Origin: Glacieibacterium sp038210595
GTDB lineage: Bacteria > Pseudomonadota > Alphaproteobacteria > Sphingomonadales > Sphingomonadaceae
Assembly (NCBI GenBank): GCA_038210595.1
Contig: JBBQWN010000003.1
Span: 62,001-126,000 of the forward strand
Reading direction: 5' to 3'
Length of the DNA stretch: 64,000 nucleotides
Positions 42,623 through 51,908 of the stretch are shown one piece after another. The position numbers and the translations under genes are program-made. Numbering within the stretch: position 1 is the first letter of the stretch; each line of letters opens with the position of its first letter. The notes beneath the pieces are model-generated. The model had not been told where the DNA came from. It worked only from the letters and a program-made list of their open reading frames with translations, and made no database searches.

Positions 42623-44665
42623 ATGACCCTGCTCCGCTTCCTCCTCGCGCTCCTCGCCGCCACGCTGGCGCTGCCCGCCGCGGCCGCGCCGCATGCGACC
42701 GTGACCCTCGCCGCCGAAAGCGCCACACCCGCACCGGGCAAGCCGCTGACGGTCGCGCTCACTTTCAGTCCCCAGCCCGGCTGGCATACCTATTGGAAGA
42801 ACCCGGGCGACGCGGGCGTCGAAACCCGTGCCACCTGGACCCTGCCCGCCGGTGCAACCGCCGGCGCGCTGCGCTACCCGGTGCCCGGCACGCTGCTGAT
42901 CGGCGGCCTGATGAACTACGTCTACGAAGCCCCGGCGGCGCTGCTCGTCGATATCACCGTGCCCGCCGCGGCTCGCGGGGCGTTTCCCGTCGCGGTCAAG
43001 CTCGACTATCTGGTCTGTTCGGCCGAGATGTGCGTGCCCGAGAGCGCCACCGTCAGCCAAACCCTAAACCTTAGCGACGGCGCGCCGGATCCGGCCGCAG
43101 CCAGCCAGTTCGCGGCGGCGCGGCGGGCGCTGCCAGTGCCTCTGGGTGCGGCCGTGACCTACGGTGTCACCGGTGGTCAGCTGGTAATAAGCGTGCCGTT
43201 CGCGGCGCCCGAGCGGGTTCGTAAGGCGTATTTCTTCCCCGCCGGCGATGGCATCGCCAGCTACTCGGCGCCGCAGACCGTGACGATGGTCAAGGACGCG
43301 CTTCGGATCGAGACCAAGGCCGACGGCACGCCCGCGGGTCCGGTCGCGGGCGTCTTGCGGATCGAGCGGGACGGGGAGCCGCCGCGCGGCTTCGACATCG
43401 TCGCCGACCCTGGACCGATGCCTGCGGCGGGCGCAGCACTGGCGAGTGACGGCGGTGGCGGCGGGACGCCCGCCATCGGTTTCCTGCCGGCGCTCCTGCT
43501 CGCCATCGCCGGCGGCATCATCCTCAACGTAATGCCGTGCGTGTTCCCGATCCTCAGCTTGAAGGCGCTGGCGCTGGCCAAGGGTGGCGATGCCGCAACC
43601 GCACGCCGCGATGCGCTCGCCTATGCCGCGGGCGTCATTGGCGTCTGCGTCGCGCTGGGCGGGCTGATCCTCGCGCTCAGGGCCGGCGGCGCGCAGGTCG
43701 GCTGGGCGTTCCAGCTGCAAAGCCCGCAGGTCATCCTCGGCCTGTTGCTGCTGACTACCGGCATCGCGCTGAATTTCGCCGGGGTGTTCGAGCTCGGGAC
43801 CATCGATGCCGGGTCGGGGCTGGCGTCGAAGCCGGGTGCGGCGGGCAGCTTCTGGACCGGGGCGCTGGCCGCGTTCGTGGCAACGCCGTGCACGGGCCCC
43901 TTCATGGCCGGCGCCCTCGGCGCGGCTCTGGTGCTGCCACCCGCCGCGGCGCTGGGTGTGTTCGCCGGCCTCGGCCTCGGCCTCGCCCTGCCCTTCTTGG
44001 CCATCGGTTTCGTGCCGGCGCTGCGCCGCCGCCTGCCCAAGCCCGGCGCGTGGATGGGGACGTTCCGGCGCATCCTCAGCGTACCGATGTTCCTGACGGC
44101 GCTGGCGCTGGCCTGGGTGCTGGGCCAGCAATCGGGCATCGACGGCATGACGCTCGGCCTGGCGGGCGCGCTGGTCGTCGGCCTGCTGCTGTGGTGGCTG
44201 GGCGCGCGGCAGGCGAGCGGCCGCAGCGCCTGGGCGCCGCTTGGCGTGGCGGTGGCCGCCGTCGTCCTGACCATCGCCAACGTCCAGCCGGCCGGCCACG
44301 CCAGCGCGCATGCCGAAAGCGCTGCCATCCCCGCCGCCGAACCGTTCAGCGAGGTCCGCCTCGCCGAACTGACCGCAGCCGGCACGCCGACCTTCGTCTA
44401 TTTCACCGCCGACTGGTGCCTGACCTGCAAGGTCAACGAGCATGGCGCGCTCGCCGACCCGGCCGTCGCCGCCGCGTTCCGCAAGGCCGGCGTCAAGACC
44501 TTGGTCGGCGACTGGACCAGCGGCGACGCGGCGATCAGCCGGTTCCTTGCCGCGCAGGGCGTCGCCGGCGTGCCGCTCTACCTGTTCTACGGCAAGGCCG
44601 GCGGCGCGCCCGTCCAGCTGCCGCAGATCCTGTCGACCAGCGACCTGGTCAACGCGGCCGCCTGA
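42623..44665 (+). CDS. DsbD/ScsB-family protein-disulfide reductase
   Basis: A 680-residue three-part membrane protein. There is a signal peptide and a periplasmic N-terminal domain (HTYWKNPGDAGVETRATW; VCSAEMCVPESA). The central eight-helix transmembrane domain has NVMPCVFPILSLKALAL and VATPCTGPFMAGALG, whose two Cys relay electrons. The C-terminal thioredoxin-like domain has FTADWCLTCKVNE. It moves reducing power from cytoplasmic thioredoxin to the periplasm; the N-terminal domain type points to ScsB-like rather than E. coli DsbD. It converges on the amidohydrolase with a 17-base overlap. Confidence 0.92.
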   Translation: MTLLRFLLALLAATLALPAAAAPHATVTLAAESATPAPGKPLTVALTFSPQPGWHTYWKNPGDAGVETRATWTLPAGATAGALRYPVPGTLLIGGLMNYVYEAPAALLVDITVPAAARGAFPVAVKLDYLVCSAEMCVPESATVSQTLNLSDGAPDPAAASQFAAARRALPVPLGAAVTYGVTGGQLVISVPFAAPERVRKAYFFPAGDGIASYSAPQTVTMVKDALRIETKADGTPAGPVAGVLRIERDGEPPRGFDIVADPGPMPAAGAALASDGGGGGTPAIGFLPALLLAIAGGIILNVMPCVFPILSLKALALAKGGDAATARRDALAYAAGVIGVCVALGGLILALRAGGAQVGWAFQLQSPQVILGLLLLTTGIALNFAGVFELGTIDAGSGLASKPGAAGSFWTGALAAFVATPCTGPFMAGALGAALVLPPAAALGVFAGLGLGLALPFLAIGFVPALRRRLPKPGAWMGTFRRILSVPMFLTALALAWVLGQQSGIDGMTLGLAGALVVGLLLWWLGARQASGRSAWAPLGVAVAAVVLTIANVQPAGHASAHAESAAIPAAEPFSEVRLAELTAAGTPTFVYFTADWCLTCKVNEHGALADPAVAAAFRKAGVKTLVGDWTSGDAAISRFLAAQGVAGVPLYLFYGKAGGAPVQLPQILSTSDLVNAAA

Positions 44666-46304
44666 ACACCTGACGGCCGCCGACCCAGGTCTCGTCGACC
44701 GCGACTTTCCACAGTTCGGCCGGCGGCACCGCGAACGGATCGCGGTCGACGATTATGAAATCGCCCCACTGGCCTTTTACCAGCGTGCCCGCATCGACGC
44801 GCACCGCGTCCGCCGCGCCGACGGTGAAGGCATGGAACGCCTGCTCGAGCGTCAGGGCTTCCTGCTTGCGCCAGCCGCCCGCCGGCTGGTTGCTCCGGTC
44901 CTGCCGCGTGACGGCGGCGTGGAGACCATAGAAGGGGTTCGCCGGCTCGACCGGAAAATCACTGCCCGCCGCCAGCCACGCACGGTTGGCGCGCAGCTGC
45001 TGCCAGGCATAGGCACCGGCCAGCCGGGCCGACCCCAACCTGTCTTCGGCCATGATCTTGTCACTGGTCGCGTGGGTCGGCTGGACGCTGGCGATGACGT
45101 GCAGCGCGCCGAACCGCGGCAGGTCGGCGGGGTCGACGACCTGGGCATGTTCGATACGCAGGTGGCGGTGGCGCTTTCCGGCGGGCGGCAGCGCCGCGAA
45201 GGCATCAAGTGCCTGGGCATTGGCGGCGTCGCCGATGGCATGGACCGCGACGTCGAAATGCCGCGCATCGGCGCTGGCGACCATGGCGGTCATCTCCGCA
45301 TCGCTGTGGAACCGCAGCCCGCGGTTGCCCGGCGCGTCGGCATAATCGGCCTTCAGCCAGGCCCCGCGCGAGCCGAGCGCGCCGTCGCCGTAGAGCTTGA
45401 CGCCGGGCAGCGAAAGACGGCCGCTGGTGCTCCAGGCGATCGGACCGTCGGGCGCGATCGCACCGAGCGCCTCCATGCCGCCGGCGAACGCCGCGACGCG
45501 CGTCGTCAGGCGGCCACGCGCATCGAAATCGCGGTACAGGGCCCAGGTCGCGGGATCGACGCCCATGTCGCCGACCGCGGTCAGCCCGACCGACGCCAGG
45601 ATCTGCAAGGCGGTGCCCAGCTGCGCCGCCCGCTCGGCCGCGGTCGGCGGCGGGATCACCGCCTCGACCGCATCCTTGGCGGCGTCGACGAAAACGCCAG
45701 TCGGGTTGCCCGCGGCGTCGCGCAGGATACGGCCACCGGCAGGATCGACCGACTTGGCAGTGATGCGCGCTGCCGCAATCGCGGCGCTGTTGGCCCAGCC
45801 GGCATGCCCGTCGACCCGCGCCAGATATACCGGCCGGCCGGCGACCGCGCCGTCCAGCTCGGCCGCGGTCGGGAAACGCCCAAGACCCCAACGCTCCTGG
45901 TTCCAGCCGCGCCCGAGCAGCCAGCGGGCGTCCGGATGCGCGGCCGAATAGCGGCTGACCCGCGCCAGCGCCTCGGCGAGCGAGTTGGTATCGCTAAGGT
46001 CGATCGCTGTCGCTTGCTGGCCCAGTTCCATGACATGGCCATGCGCGTCGATCAGGCCGGGCAGCACGGCGCGGCCGCGCGCATCGACGACGGTGTCGCC
46101 GGGCGCGCTGGTATAGGCCACGCCCCGCGCCCGGGTTTCGACGACCCGCCCGTCGTCGCCAATGACCAGCGTCGCAAAGCGCACCATCTTGCCCTGCTCG
46201 CACAGCGTGTAGCCATCGGCGTTGATGACGACGACCCGCGCCCCGGCGGGAACCGTCAGCGCGAGCAGGGTCATGACTTGCAGCAGCTGGAGCGTTCGTT
46301 TCAT
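44649..46304 (-). CDS. Exported amidohydrolase (YtcJ-like)
   Basis: A 551-residue metal-dependent hydrolase of the amidohydrolase_3/YtcJ group. It has a signal peptide (LLQVMTLLALTVPAGARVV), the metal motif LPGLIDAHGHVMELG, then RWLLGRGWNQERWG, VHAIGDAANAQALDAF and HLRIEHAQVVDPADL with later His/Asp ligands (LAAGSDFPVEPANPF). Substrates of YtcJ proteins are largely unknown; N-acyl or amide compounds are likely. Downstream of the minus-strand dehydrogenase by 40 bases, so possibly co-transcribed. Confidence 0.88.
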   Translation of the reverse strand: MKRTLQLLQVMTLLALTVPAGARVVVINADGYTLCEQGKMVRFATLVIGDDGRVVETRARGVAYTSAPGDTVVDARGRAVLPGLIDAHGHVMELGQQATAIDLSDTNSLAEALARVSRYSAAHPDARWLLGRGWNQERWGLGRFPTAAELDGAVAGRPVYLARVDGHAGWANSAAIAAARITAKSVDPAGGRILRDAAGNPTGVFVDAAKDAVEAVIPPPTAAERAAQLGTALQILASVGLTAVGDMGVDPATWALYRDFDARGRLTTRVAAFAGGMEALGAIAPDGPIAWSTSGRLSLPGVKLYGDGALGSRGAWLKADYADAPGNRGLRFHSDAEMTAMVASADARHFDVAVHAIGDAANAQALDAFAALPPAGKRHRHLRIEHAQVVDPADLPRFGALHVIASVQPTHATSDKIMAEDRLGSARLAGAYAWQQLRANRAWLAAGSDFPVEPANPFYGLHAAVTRQDRSNQPAGGWRKQEALTLEQAFHAFTVGAADAVRVDAGTLVKGQWGDFIIVDRDPFAVPPAELWKVAVDETWVGGRQVFRRPR

Positions 46305-46344
46305 GCAAAGCTAAATGGCACGCGACCTCCGTGCGGGACAGGGC

Positions 46345-47211
46345 CTATCTTGGCGCGAACCGCCGGATCAAACTCGACGTGTCCTGCCGGCCGCCGCCCA
46401 TGCCCTGCACGTCGGCATAGAACTGGTCGACCAGCGCGGTCAGCGGCAGGCCCAGCCCGCTCCGCGAGGCCTCGGCGAGCACCAAGCCGAGGTCCTTGCG
46501 CATCCAGTCGACCGCGAAGCCGAAGTCGAATTCGCCCTTCGCCATCGTCGCGGCGCGGTTGTCCATTTGCCAGCTTTGCGCCGCGCCCTTGGAGATGACG
46601 TCGACGACCGCGCCCTCATCAAGGCCAGCGGCGCGCGCGAACGCCAGCGCCTCGCTCAGGCCCTGCAGCACGCCGGCGATGCAGATCTGGTTGACCATCT
46701 TGGTCAGCTGGCCGCTGCCCGCCGGGCCCATGTGACCGGTGCGCTTGGCGTAGGCCGCCAGCACGGGAACCGCCGCAGCGAACGCGGCGTCGCTGCCGCC
46801 GCACATGATGGTCAGCGCGGCGTTCACCGCGCCCGCCTGCCCACCCGACACCGGCGCATCGAGAACGAGCAGCCCCCTGTCCTCGCCGGCCGCCGCCAGC
46901 TCGCGCGCAATCCTCGCCGAGACCGTCGTGTGATCGACGAACAGTGCGCCAGGCCGCATCGCCGCCAACGCTCCGTCCGTGCCTAGCGTCACCGCGCGCA
47001 GGTCGTCGTCGTTGCCGACGCAGGTCAGGACCGCATCCACTCCGTCCACGGCGGTCGCCGGGGTCGCCGCGCTCCGCCCGCCATATTCGGTCACCCAGGC
47101 GTCGGCCTTGGCGGCGGTACGGTTGTAAACTGTTACGTCATGCCCGGCCTTGGCCAGATGCCCCGCCATCGGCGCGCCCATGACGCCAAGCCCCAGAAAC
47201 GCGATTTTCAT
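46345..47211 (-). CDS. NAD(P)-dependent beta-hydroxyacid dehydrogenase (3-hydroxyisobutyrate dehydrogenase family)
   Basis: A 288-residue enzyme with N-terminal Rossmann motif IAFLGLGVMGAPMAGHLAKAG, substrate-binding LVLDAPVSGGQAGAVNAALT and catalytic-Lys GSGQLTKMVNQICIAG. These are shared by 3-hydroxyisobutyrate, tartronate semialdehyde and glyoxylate reductases, so the exact substrate is open. NR after the Rossmann strand (VYNRTAAKAD) favours NADPH. Its start overlaps the stop of the upstream gene by four bases. Confidence 0.87.
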   Translation of the reverse strand: MKIAFLGLGVMGAPMAGHLAKAGHDVTVYNRTAAKADAWVTEYGGRSAATPATAVDGVDAVLTCVGNDDDLRAVTLGTDGALAAMRPGALFVDHTTVSARIARELAAAGEDRGLLVLDAPVSGGQAGAVNAALTIMCGGSDAAFAAAVPVLAAYAKRTGHMGPAGSGQLTKMVNQICIAGVLQGLSEALAFARAAGLDEGAVVDVISKGAAQSWQMDNRAATMAKGEFDFGFAVDWMRKDLGLVLAEASRSGLGLPLTALVDQFYADVQGMGGGRQDTSSLIRRFAPR

Positions 47212-48146
47212 GCTTCGCCGCTTATCAGCACGGTCAGCGCTGCTGCAAGCAGCGCCACGCCGGCCAGCTTTTCCCGCAGCGACAGCGCGACGATCGGCCC
47301 GGCGTCGGTCTTGTTGACGTCGACGACGTAGATGCGACCGTCACGGTCGCGAAGCACGTCGAGGCTGCACCAGTCGGCGCCCATCGCCGCCGCGAATTCG
47401 CCCAGGCGGTGGAGCTCGAAGGGGCTGAACACCGCTTCGGGCGTCTGCCTGCGGACCGCGGCGTTGGGGGCGAGGAAGCGCACCGACGCAGGCCGGCGCT
47501 TGATCCACACCGCCACCACGCGCCCGCCGATCATCGCGGTGCGCAAGTCGACCGCCAGGCCGTCGCCATCGATATTGTCGATCAGCCGCTGGTAACATCT
47601 GCCGGGCACCGGCTCGCGCGGACAGGCGACGATGCGGCCGTCGTGCGCGCCGTTGGCCTCGGCCTTCTCCACCGTTTCACCGTGCTGGTGGCGGGGATCG
47701 AGCGCCAGCGGGTAGCCGAACACGCTCTCGAACACCGCTGCGACGTGGCTCTTGGAAATGTCGTTGCAAGCGAAGTTGAAGCTCCGCGCGTGCGGAGGCG
47801 ATAGCGCTGCCCCGCACGTCGCATCCTCGAAGTAGAAGGCGGCGTCCGCCTCGGCCGGGCTGCGCGCCACCCGGATGCCTGCCCACAGCGCGGCGGCCCG
47901 CACCATATATCGCGGATGCGGCACGTCAGGGGTGAACCAGATCGACAGCCGGGCTCGCCGTCGCACCAGCCGGTGCAGCGCCACGACCCCCTGGAAGCGC
48001 AGCCAGCCCAGCACCTCGGCCGCCAGCCGCCGGTCGAACGGCACGGCGTTGCCGGTTCGCCGCAGTGTGACCATGCCGCGATGGATGCGGTAGTCGCCGA
48101 TGCGCAAGCCCGGAACGTCAGTGGTCGGCGTGGCGGGAGCGAGCAT
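47208..48146 (-). CDS. ATP-grasp-like protein of unknown function
   Basis: A 312-residue protein without signal peptide. The C-terminal half resembles an ATP-grasp catalytic core: WCSLDVLRDRDGRIYVVDVNKTDAGP carries the Asp and Asn that would bind Mg-ATP, preceded by VVAVWIKRRPASVRF. The central part has SFNFACNDISKSHVAAVFES. A C-terminal hydrophobic stretch (LAGVALLAAALTVLIS) may touch the membrane. ATG at 48146 is chosen; open sequence upstream lacks protein character. It is coupled to the dehydrogenase gene and divergent from threonine ammonia-lyase. Substrate unknown. Confidence 0.65.
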   Translation of the reverse strand: MLAPATPTTDVPGLRIGDYRIHRGMVTLRRTGNAVPFDRRLAAEVLGWLRFQGVVALHRLVRRRARLSIWFTPDVPHPRYMVRAAALWAGIRVARSPAEADAAFYFEDATCGAALSPPHARSFNFACNDISKSHVAAVFESVFGYPLALDPRHQHGETVEKAEANGAHDGRIVACPREPVPGRCYQRLIDNIDGDGLAVDLRTAMIGGRVVAVWIKRRPASVRFLAPNAAVRRQTPEAVFSPFELHRLGEFAAAMGADWCSLDVLRDRDGRIYVVDVNKTDAGPIVALSLREKLAGVALLAAALTVLISGEA

Positions 48147-48242
48147 CCGGCCGCGCGTAGCGGGCGGCGCTCGGCATGGGAAGCTGCCGCGCGCGGGGTG
48201 CGACTCCGGAGGGTAGGCACGACCCCGGGCGGCGGCTACACG

Positions 48243-49493
48243 ATGGCAATGACCGCTCTTGCCGCCACTGCAGCGCCGCCGCTGCCGATCAGCCTCGACG
48301 ACGTGCTTGCCGCGCAAGCGGCAATCGCCGGCGCGGTGATCCGCACGCCGTGCCTGCGCAGCCGGACGCTGAGCGACCTGACCGGTGCCGACGTGTGGAT
48401 CAAGTTTGAGAATCTGCAGTTCACCGCCGCCTACAAGGAGCGCGGCGCGCTCAACAAGCTACTCACCCTGACGCCTGAGCAGAGGGCGCGCGGTGTCATT
48501 GCGGCCTCGGCCGGCAACCACGCGCAGGGTCTCGCCTATCACGCCGCCCGCCTGGGCATCCCCGCCACCATCGTTATGCCGAAGTTCACGCCGGTGGTGA
48601 AGGTGCAGCAGACCGAAGGCCACGGCGCCCATGTCGTCCTCCACGGCGAGAAGTTCGAGGAGGCGTCCGCCGAAGCCTATCGGCTGGCCGATGCCCGCGG
48701 CTTCGTGTTCGTCCACCCGTTCGACGACCCCGCGGTAATGGCCGGCCAGGGCACGGTCGCGCTGGAGATGCTGGAGGATGCGCCCGCCATCGATACGCTG
48801 ATCGTCCCAATCGGGGGCGGCGGGCTCATCTCTGGCATGGCGACCGTCGCCAAGGCGCAGGACCGGCCGATTGAGGTCGTCGGCGTGCAGGCCGAGCTGT
48901 ACCCGTCGATGTACGGCAAGATCCGCGGCCAGAGCGTATCGTGCGACGGCGACACGCTGGCCGAGGGCATCGCGGTCAAGACGCCGGGCGTGCTGACTTT
49001 CCAGGTCGTCAAGGCGTTGGTCGACGATATTGTGCTGGTCGGCGAGCGCGACCTGGAACATGCGGTATCGATGCTGCTGACCATCGAGAAGACGGTAGCG
49101 GAAGGGGCCGGCGCGGCGGGCCTCGCGGCGCTGCTCGCGCACCCGCGACGCTTCCGCGGGCGCACCGTGGGGCTGGTGCTGTGCGGCGGGAATATCGACA
49201 CGCGGCTGCTCGCCAACGTGCTGCTCCGTGATCTCGCGCGCTCGGGCCGGCTGGCGCGACTGCGCATCCGCCTCAAGGACCGGCCGGGGCAGCTGTTCGA
49301 GGTGGCGCGCATCTTCGACCAGCAGCAGGTCAACATCCTCGAGGTCTATCACCAGCGGGTGTTCACCAACCTGCCCGCCAAGGGCCTGATCACCGACATC
49401 GAATGCGAGACCCGCGACCGCGACCATCTCGACCGGCTGGTCGAGACCCTGCGCGCGGCGGGCTATGAAGTGCGGATGGTGGAGCTGGATTGA
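48243..49493 (+). CDS. Threonine ammonia-lyase (biodegradative/IlvA-like, ACT-containing)
   Basis: A 416-residue PLP enzyme deaminating threonine to 2-oxobutanoate. The PLP Lys lies in FTAAYKERGALNKLL; then ASAGNHAQGLAYHAARLG, the phosphate loop VPIGGGGLISGMA and LVLCGGNID. A C-terminal ACT domain (LRIRLKDRPGQLFEVARIFD, then DIECETRDRDHLDRLV) suggests allosteric control by an amino acid. Single short ACT domain resembles the TdcB/IlvA short form. Start ATG at 48243, or 48249. Confidence 0.92.
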   Translation: MAMTALAATAAPPLPISLDDVLAAQAAIAGAVIRTPCLRSRTLSDLTGADVWIKFENLQFTAAYKERGALNKLLTLTPEQRARGVIAASAGNHAQGLAYHAARLGIPATIVMPKFTPVVKVQQTEGHGAHVVLHGEKFEEASAEAYRLADARGFVFVHPFDDPAVMAGQGTVALEMLEDAPAIDTLIVPIGGGGLISGMATVAKAQDRPIEVVGVQAELYPSMYGKIRGQSVSCDGDTLAEGIAVKTPGVLTFQVVKALVDDIVLVGERDLEHAVSMLLTIEKTVAEGAGAAGLAALLAHPRRFRGRTVGLVLCGGNIDTRLLANVLLRDLARSGRLARLRIRLKDRPGQLFEVARIFDQQQVNILEVYHQRVFTNLPAKGLITDIECETRDRDHLDRLVETLRAAGYEVRMVELD

Positions 49494-49544
49494 GGCCGAT
49501 GCGCGCCTCTGCTAGGCGGACCGGATGACCCCGTCGATCACCTG

Positions 49545-49602
49545 CCGCCGGAACCAACGCCGCCCGCATCCAGTGGCGTTCGTGTGCGCGTCCGGTCGGC
49601 GG
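49545..49602 (+). other. Structured intergenic segment, possible small RNA
   Basis: Within the 210-base gap after threonine ammonia-lyase, two nested stems are visible. The outer is CCGCCGG/TCGGCGG (49545-49551 with 49596-49602) and the inner is AACGCC/GGCGTT (49556-49561 with 49575-49580). An intrinsic terminator follows at 49644. It may be a small RNA or just the 3' untranslated region. Confidence 0.25.
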
Positions 49603-49643
49603 GAAAGCTAAACCAGCCTCCCTCGATCGTCGCGCTTCCACCA

Positions 49644-49667
49644 CCCCGCCCATCCGGCGGGGTTTTT
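49644..49667 (+). terminator. Rho-independent terminator
   Basis: CCCCGCC and GGCGGGG form a seven-base GC stem with loop CATCC, followed by TTTTT. It lies 150 bases after the threonine ammonia-lyase stop and 37 bases before the next start, so it ends either that transcript or an independent small RNA. Confidence 0.8.
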
Positions 49668-49703
49668 CGTGCCGGCTGGGCCGTCCTGAAGGGACCACCA
49701 ACC

Positions 49704-50138
49704 ATGCCCGGCCTCGACGATGCCGCCATCGCGCGTCTCACGCTCCGCGTGATCGACAGCAGCCTGCCGAAACCGGAATGGACCCACGAGGGCCATTTCG
49801 CCGCGGCGCTATGGCTGACGAGGCATCGCCCCGCACTGACGCAGCCGGCAGCCATCCGCCGGATCATTACCCGCTACAACGCGGCGACGGGGACCGCCAA
49901 CACCGATACCGGCGGCTATCACCATACGATCACGCTGGCGTCGATGCGCGCGGCGGCCGACCATTTGAGCCGAGCCTCAGACGATGCGCCGCTTGCCGGC
50001 TTGCTCGCCACGCTGATGGCGTCCCGGCTTGGACGGCCCGACTGGCTGCTCGCCCACTGGCGGCACGAGACGTTGTTCGGCATCCAGGCCCGGCGCGGCT
50101 GGGTCGCCCCCGATATCGCCCCGTTGCCCTTCGCATGA
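49704..50138 (+). CDS. Conserved hypothetical protein with His-rich helical motifs
   Basis: A 144-residue soluble, largely helical protein. The conserved-looking parts are WTHEGHFAAALWLTRHRPAL near residue 25 and YNAATGTANTDTGGYHHTITL near 55-75; the first looks like a widespread small bacterial family with F/W-x-H-x-x-H-L-x-x-A-W. The spaced His residues could bind a metal or substrate, but no function is known to me. ATG at 49704 is preceded by AAGGGACC. It follows the intrinsic terminator, so has its own promoter. Confidence 0.6.
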   Translation: MPGLDDAAIARLTLRVIDSSLPKPEWTHEGHFAAALWLTRHRPALTQPAAIRRIITRYNAATGTANTDTGGYHHTITLASMRAAADHLSRASDDAPLAGLLATLMASRLGRPDWLLAHWRHETLFGIQARRGWVAPDIAPLPFA

Positions 50139-50245
50139 GCGCTTTGCATCGGAACGCTGCCCCAACTTAACCCTGTTCAGGCGGCAAGTTCCGCGCCACA
50201 CTCCCGTCATAACGGGCGAGGCCTGGAGGGGGGCGGACACCGCGC

Positions 50246-50983
50246 ATGACCGACCAGAGTTTCAAATTTCCGCGCTTCTTCGTTACCGCGCCCAGCCCCT
50301 GCCCCTATGTGCCGGGTCGCTTCGAGCGCAAGGTCTTCGCCGAACTGAAGCGCCGCGACGCGCCCGAGATGAACGAGGCGCTGGCCCGGATCGGGTTCCG
50401 GCGCTCCCAGAACATCGTTTACCGGCCGTCGTGCGACGATTGCCATGCCTGCGTCTCGGTGCGGGTAGCGGCCAACGAGTTCGTGCCATCAGCGTCGCAG
50501 AAACGCCTGCTCAAGCGCCACGCCGACCTGGAGGTCGCAGCTTGCGAGCCCTGGTCGACCCAGGAGCAGTTCGACCTGCTGCAGGATTATGTCGGCGTCC
50601 GTCATCCGCGTGGCGGGATGGCGATGATGGACGCCTATGACTTTGCGGACATGATCGAACAAACGCCGGTCGACACGGTGGTCGTCGAGTATCGCGAGCC
50701 GGCGGGGGCCGATGGCAAGCCCGGCCGCCTTGTGGGCGCGTGCCTGACCGACAAGCAGACCGATGGTCTGTCGATGGTCTACAGCTTCTATGCGCCCGGC
50801 CAGCGCGAGCGGCCTGGCCTCGGCACCTTCATCATCCTCGATCACGTCGTCCGCGCTGGCCGGGCCGGGCTGCCTTACGTCTATCTCGGCTACTGGATCG
50901 AGGGTTGCGACCGTATGGCCTATAAGACGCGCTTCAAGCCGGTCGAGATGCTCACCGCCAAGGGCTGGGTGCGCGGCGCTTGA
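50246..50983 (+). CDS. bpt: Arginyl/leucyl-tRNA-protein transferase (ATE/Bpt family)
   Basis: A 245-residue aminoacyl-tRNA-protein transferase of the N-degron pathway. It adds Leu (Bpt) to N-terminal Asp/Glu for ClpS-ClpAP degradation. Family parts are PCPYVPGRFERKVFAELK, NIVYRPSCDDCHACVSVRV with the Cys cluster, the GNAT-like region VYSFYAPGQRERPGLGTFIIL and YVYLGYWIEGCDRMAYKTRFKP. Leu versus Arg specificity cannot be read from sequence, but Bpt is the bacterial form. Upstream GGAGGGG is strong. Confidence 0.93.
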   Translation: MTDQSFKFPRFFVTAPSPCPYVPGRFERKVFAELKRRDAPEMNEALARIGFRRSQNIVYRPSCDDCHACVSVRVAANEFVPSASQKRLLKRHADLEVAACEPWSTQEQFDLLQDYVGVRHPRGGMAMMDAYDFADMIEQTPVDTVVVEYREPAGADGKPGRLVGACLTDKQTDGLSMVYSFYAPGQRERPGLGTFIILDHVVRAGRAGLPYVYLGYWIEGCDRMAYKTRFKPVEMLTAKGWVRGA

Positions 50984-51014
50984 GCCGCGGCTGAGCCTCG
51001 CCTAGTCCAGCCGC

Positions 51015-51908
51015 ATGAGCGATCCCTTCGACGGCTGGACCGTCCCCGCCGTCGGTTTCACCGGCTCTACCCTCGACCGCGCCGATGCGCTGCGCAAGGA
51101 CGCGGGCGCCATGGTCGCGGCGCGCAGCCATCCGGGCGCGCGCTGGCTGGTGTTCGACGATTTACGCCCGGTGATGAAGGACGGGGCGCTGGTCTGGGCC
51201 TACCGCTCCGACTTGCCTCACGACGCGCTATCGGTGTTTCTCGGCATGGACGGCGATGCGCCCCGCTTTGCCGCCGCGGCCAGCGCCGAGGATCTCGATG
51301 GCGAGCCGGTCGATGCCCGCGCCGCCGGGGCGCTGCTCGCGGCCAGTCCCAACCCGGGTGCGGCGGGGGCAGTCGCGCACGGCCGCTCGCTGCTCGACTG
51401 GCACGCCCGGCATCGCTTCTGCGCCAATTGCGGTGCGCCCACCGAGATGCAGAAGGCCGGCCATGCGCGCCACTGCCCGGCGTGCAGCGCCGAGCATTTC
51501 CCGCGCACCGATCCAGTCGTCATCATGCTGGCGATCAAGGACGGCCACGCGCTGGTCGGGCGGCAGCCGCGGTTTCCGCGCCGCTTCTTCTCGGCCTTGG
51601 CCGGCTTCGTCGAGCCCGGCGAGAGCCTGGAGGAAGCGGTCGCGCGCGAATTGTTCGAGGAGGCCGGCATCGGCGTGCGCCGCGTGCGCTATATCGCCAG
51701 CCAGCCGTGGCCGTTCCCGTCCAGCCTGATGATCGGCGCGTTCGCCGAAAGCACTACGCACGAACTCCACATCGACGGCGAGGAAATCGAGGAGGCCCGC
51801 TGGGTCACCAAGGACGAGGTCCGCGTCGCGCTGGCGGGCACCGGCGACTGGCTGGCCCCGCCGCCGCTGGCCATCGCGCATACTCTGCTGAAAGCCTGGG
51901 TCGACTGA
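51015..51908 (+). CDS. nudC: NAD+ diphosphatase / RNA decapping Nudix hydrolase
   Basis: A 297-residue NudC. It has a zinc ribbon (CANCGAPTEMQKAGHARHCPACSAEHFPR spread over about residues 136-163, four Cys), the Nudix box GFVEPGESLEEAVARELFEEAGI in two parts starting near 197, and the NudC-specific SQPWPFPSSLM that recognises NAD. It cuts NAD(H) into NMN and AMP and can remove NAD caps from RNA. A long hairpin follows the stop. Confidence 0.94.
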   Translation: MSDPFDGWTVPAVGFTGSTLDRADALRKDAGAMVAARSHPGARWLVFDDLRPVMKDGALVWAYRSDLPHDALSVFLGMDGDAPRFAAAASAEDLDGEPVDARAAGALLAASPNPGAAGAVAHGRSLLDWHARHRFCANCGAPTEMQKAGHARHCPACSAEHFPRTDPVVIMLAIKDGHALVGRQPRFPRRFFSALAGFVEPGESLEEAVARELFEEAGIGVRRVRYIASQPWPFPSSLMIGAFAESTTHELHIDGEEIEEARWVTKDEVRVALAGTGDWLAPPPLAIAHTLLKAWVD

